Below are positions 62,176 through 64,000 of a stretch of DNA of 64,000 bases, piece after piece. Source of the stretch: Clostridiaceae bacterium (GTDB lineage Bacteria; Bacillota; Clostridia; Oscillospirales; Acutalibacteraceae); the NCBI GenBank assembly GCA_016295355.1, contig JAEDLK010000002.1, positions 36,959 to 100,958 of the forward strand, given 5' to 3'. The position numbers were made by a program, and so were the translations under genes. Positions within the stretch are counted from its first letter, which is position 1. Each line of letters begins with the position of its first letter. The notes under the pieces were generated by a model. The model did not search any database. It was not told where the DNA came from and was given only the letters and a program-made list of their open reading frames with translations.

Positions 62176-63087
62176 TTACGCCTTTAGACAAAACAGAATA
62201 TCCCCTACCCGTTCACGAAAGGAGAAATAACGGTAATAATCCCGACAGAACCAAAGACGCAAACACGAAAACGGTGATTTTTTCTCCAGATAGTTTGCCC
62301 GACTGTCAAAAAACAGTTGACGCCGCTCATCGGGGCGATACCGATTGAGTTGCCGAGCGGCCTGTGCTTTTTGACGAGCGATGGCATCCCGTTTTGTCTC
62401 GCTTCCGTGAAAGCCGAGGGTATTCCCGCTGTGAATCCGATAACGAATCAACGGCCGATTCAAAAAATACAACCCGTTTTGTGCAGCGGCCGCCAAGCAA
62501 AGCTCCCAATCATGCGGTAAAAGGCTCTCGCTTTTTTTCACAAAATCCTTGGCCAGTGACGCGCGTACCGCCAGAGTGCATCCGGGGCAAGGATTGGCAT
62601 GAAGCACGGTTTTCAGCGAAATCTTTACAGCCGTGTTGTCCTCAACCTCTTGTGCCAACAATCCGCCGTTCGCAGTGTGCGGCGGAGATGGTCGTTCAAA
62701 CAGCTTGCCGTCACCGTCGATTAACGAAAAGCATGAAAACACCGCCAGCGCATCGGGATGCTGATCAAAGAACGAGACCATATGTTCAACCTTTTGGGGC
62801 TCCCAAATATCATCCTGATCGCAAAGAAAAATCAAATCCCCGGTGCATAATGATATGGCCTTATGAAAGTTGGCCTTAAAGCCAAGCGTTTTCTCATTGC
62901 ATGAAATAACCGAGCGAACCGAAGTCGTATCACACAGCCTTTCGGCAATACTCACTGTGTCGTCATCAGAATGGTCGTCACTGATGACCACTTCATCCAC
63001 CGAAACGGACTGCGAAAGCACAGAAGCTAACTGATCTTTTAAGTAAGAACAACCGTTGTAGGTCGCCATAGCCACTGAAATTATCAC
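62176..63087 (-). CDS. Family 2 glycosyltransferase
   Basis: The 303-residue GT2 has ISVAMATYNGCSYLKDQLAS, VISDDHSDDDT and the metal motif FLCDQDDIWEPQ. It is closely similar in plan to the transferase at 14609-15580, so the two may be paralogues. GTG at 63087 is chosen because of AAGGGG seven bases upstream. It starts 4 bp after gtrA, so is likely co-translated. Confidence 0.88.
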   Translation of the reverse strand: MIISVAMATYNGCSYLKDQLASVLSQSVSVDEVVISDDHSDDDTVSIAERLCDTTSVRSVISCNEKTLGFKANFHKAISLCTGDLIFLCDQDDIWEPQKVEHMVSFFDQHPDALAVFSCFSLIDGDGKLFERPSPPHTANGGLLAQEVEDNTAVKISLKTVLHANPCPGCTLAVRASLAKDFVKKSESLLPHDWELCLAAAAQNGLYFLNRPLIRYRIHSGNTLGFHGSETKRDAIARQKAQAARQLNRYRPDERRQLFFDSRANYLEKKSPFSCLRLWFCRDYYRYFSFRERVGDILFCLKA

Positions 63088-63091
63088 GGTA

Positions 63092-63502
63092 CTACCCCTT
63101 CTTTCCTTTTTCACCGAAGGCAAAAAATTTAAGAATCACAAATGTCACCGGACCGGCTACCATAATAGGCAATGCCGTGGCAATAAACTGCGGCAGTTTA
63201 AGCCAGTTAATGGTGATAAAGCAGATACCGGTATAAATGAGAAAATTCGGAATATAGGAAAGCATATAATACCAAAAGCTTTTCATGGAATAAGACTTGT
63301 GAAACACAAGAGGACTGTTAATGAAATAAGACAAAGCCAAAGCCAAAATATACCCGATGGTGGCGGAAATGTTGTCATGAATCACATACGAAAGCCAGGT
63401 AGAAAACAGGCTGGTGGTCAAGGTATTGAAGGCGCCGGTTATCAGAAACATTAAAAAATCCTTTGAAATGAAATAACGCAACCATCGCTTTAACCGATTC
63501 AA
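63092..63502 (-). CDS. GtrA-family membrane protein
   Basis: The 136-residue protein has four membrane helices, a GAFNTLTTSLFSTWLSYV opening and ALSYFINSPLVFHKS, both typical of GtrA. It is thought to flip lipid-linked sugars or assist polyprenyl-linked glycosylation. TTG at 63502 is chosen because GGAGGG sits six bases upstream. Confidence 0.88.
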   Translation of the reverse strand: MNRLKRWLRYFISKDFLMFLITGAFNTLTTSLFSTWLSYVIHDNISATIGYILALALSYFINSPLVFHKSYSMKSFWYYMLSYIPNFLIYTGICFITINWLKLPQFIATALPIMVAGPVTFVILKFFAFGEKGKKG

Positions 63503-63534
63503 TACATTCCCTCCTTCTCTGCCTTGATAAGTGT

Positions 63535-63563
63535 ATTTTAACACACCCATACGCAAAAGGCAA
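63535..63563 (-). promoter_or_regulatory. Promoter of gtrA-GT2
   Basis: Minus strand TTGCCT, 17 bp, TAAAAT. Confidence 0.6.
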
Positions 63564-63583
63564 TCTGCTTTTTACCTTTTGAA

Positions 63584-63612
63584 TTGACAAACGCCTTTGT
63601 TTTTAGTATGAT
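63584..63612 (+). promoter_or_regulatory. Promoter upstream of the tRNA-Arg fragment
   Basis: TTGACA, 17 bp, TATGAT. Confidence 0.75.
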
Positions 63613-63686
63613 AAAGATAACCCATTTTGCCGGTGCCGCCTTTTTTCTTGACCGGCAACCAAATGCTTGACTCCCGTTTATTAGAT

Positions 63687-63726
63687 GTTTCCGTAGCTCA
63701 GCTGGATAGAGCGACCGCCTCCTAAG
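63687..63726 (+). pseudogene. 5' half of tRNA-Arg (truncated duplicate)
   Basis: The first 40 bases of the tRNA-Arg gene, up to just past the anticodon, are repeated exactly 123 bp upstream of the intact gene. The shared block is 44 bp (63683-63726 equals 63806-63849). After CCTAAG the sequence diverges and no 3' half follows, so it cannot form a tRNA. It has its own promoter. It could be a leftover of integration at the tRNA gene or of a tandem duplication. Confidence 0.9.
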
Positions 63727-63762
63727 AATATGTTATAACGACCGCCTTTTGAGGAAAAGTGA

Positions 63763-63791
63763 TTGACAATGAGTTAATCTAAGCCTAAAAT
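63763..63791 (+). promoter_or_regulatory. Promoter of the intact tRNA-Arg
   Basis: TTGACA, 17 bp, TAAAAT, between the tRNA fragment and the intact gene. Confidence 0.65.
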
Positions 63792-63809
63792 TGAATAGAT
63801 TTCAAAGAT

Positions 63810-63886
63810 GTTTCCGTAGCTCAGCTGGATAGAGCGACCGCCTCCTAAGCGGTAGGTCGGGTGTTCGAATCACCTCGGGAACGCCA
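63810..63886 (+). tRNA. tRNA-Arg (anticodon CCT)
   Basis: 77 bases with encoded CCA. Acceptor GTTTCCG pairs with CGGGAAC, including a U-G pair. Anticodon arm CCGC-CTCCTAA-GCGG gives CCT, reading AGG. The T-arm GGTGTTCGAATCACC and D-arm are normal. Confidence 0.96.
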
Positions 63887-63894
63887 AAAACTCC

Positions 63895-63936
63895 GCCGGA
63901 AACGTGAGTAAAATCAAGGGTTTCCGGCGTTTTTTC
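63895..63936 (+). terminator. Terminator of tRNA-Arg
   Basis: GCCGGAAAC/GTTTCCGGC stem followed by GTTTTTTC. The last 64 bases of the window hold no recognisable gene. Confidence 0.9.
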
Positions 63937-64000
63937 ATGTTTACAGAAAAAGAGTAAAATCGTAAATTTCATAGATTTTCATTAGCAAATTCTCCGTCAG

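Noticed and set aside
63683..63886. Two complete tandem tRNA-Arg genes
   Set aside because: The first copy has no 3' half: no T-arm or acceptor partner is found after 63726.

Overview
The window looks like a chromosomal segment from a strictly anaerobic, low-to-mid GC Gram-positive bacterium of the class Clostridia. An Oscillospirales-like gut lineage is my inference. Supporting features are T-box leaders before ileS and pheST, Rex, NrdR, IreB, RqcH, TrmK, RicT, YerC, a CpsBCD tyrosine-kinase module, a serS-mnmM pair, and a dense set of oxygen-detoxification genes. There is no phage, CRISPR array, rRNA operon or complete insertion sequence.

Layout. 1-2.7 kb: the start of a LysR regulator gene, decayed sequence, and a desulfoferrodoxin/rubrerythrin pair behind a probable perR relic. 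2.7-8.0 kb: an AT-richer operon with a Crp/Fnr regulator, a three-gene SsuABC-like importer, a divergent HydE-like radical SAM enzyme and a well-formed HydF. It has no hydG and no hydrogenase, and is the best candidate for an undescribed system. 8.0-10.5 kb: a small gene, a rubredoxin and a four-domain flavodiiron fusion. 10.8-14.5 kb: tRNA-Ser and ileS with its T-box. 14.6-18.1 kb: two glycosyltransferases, rfbA and a cyclophilin. 18.3-28.6 kb: nrdR-gltX-glnS-nif3, an AEC carrier, mnmM-serS, a small lipoprotein, rex, a DUF421/DUF4363 pair. 28.9-36.6 kb: a heterodimeric ABC exporter, T-box-pheST, ireB. 37.4-45.5 kb: yhaM, a DUF4838 protein with a six-hairpin-glycosidase-like protein, DUF1858, trmK, rqcH. 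45.6-52.7 kb: cpsC-cpsD-cpsB, pgeF, a polar amino-acid ABC system with two binding proteins, yerC. 52.8-56.5 kb: queT, ferredoxin, ricT-holB-trpS. 56.6-63.5 kb: envelope-glycan genes (DUF2304, GT2, GT4, licD, a tandem-domain GT2, another GT2, gtrA). 63.6-64 kb: tRNA-Arg preceded by a copy of its own 5' half.

Three themes link the window. First, anaerobic redox and oxygen defence: superoxide reductase, rubrerythrin, flavodiiron protein, rubredoxins, ferredoxin, Rex and the HydEF operon. Second, cell-envelope polysaccharide made by three separate gene groups, with the CpsBCD phosphoregulatory module. Third, translation: IleRS, GluRS, GlnRS, SerRS, PheRS and TrpRS, plus tRNA-modifying and ribosome-quality-control genes.

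A ~215-bp repeat made of consecutive short hairpins occurs three times (133-349, 37457-37670, 59716-59928). Each copy lies between a recognisable promoter and the start codon of a different gene (lysR, yhaM, licD). All calls come from reading the sequence. No database search was run.
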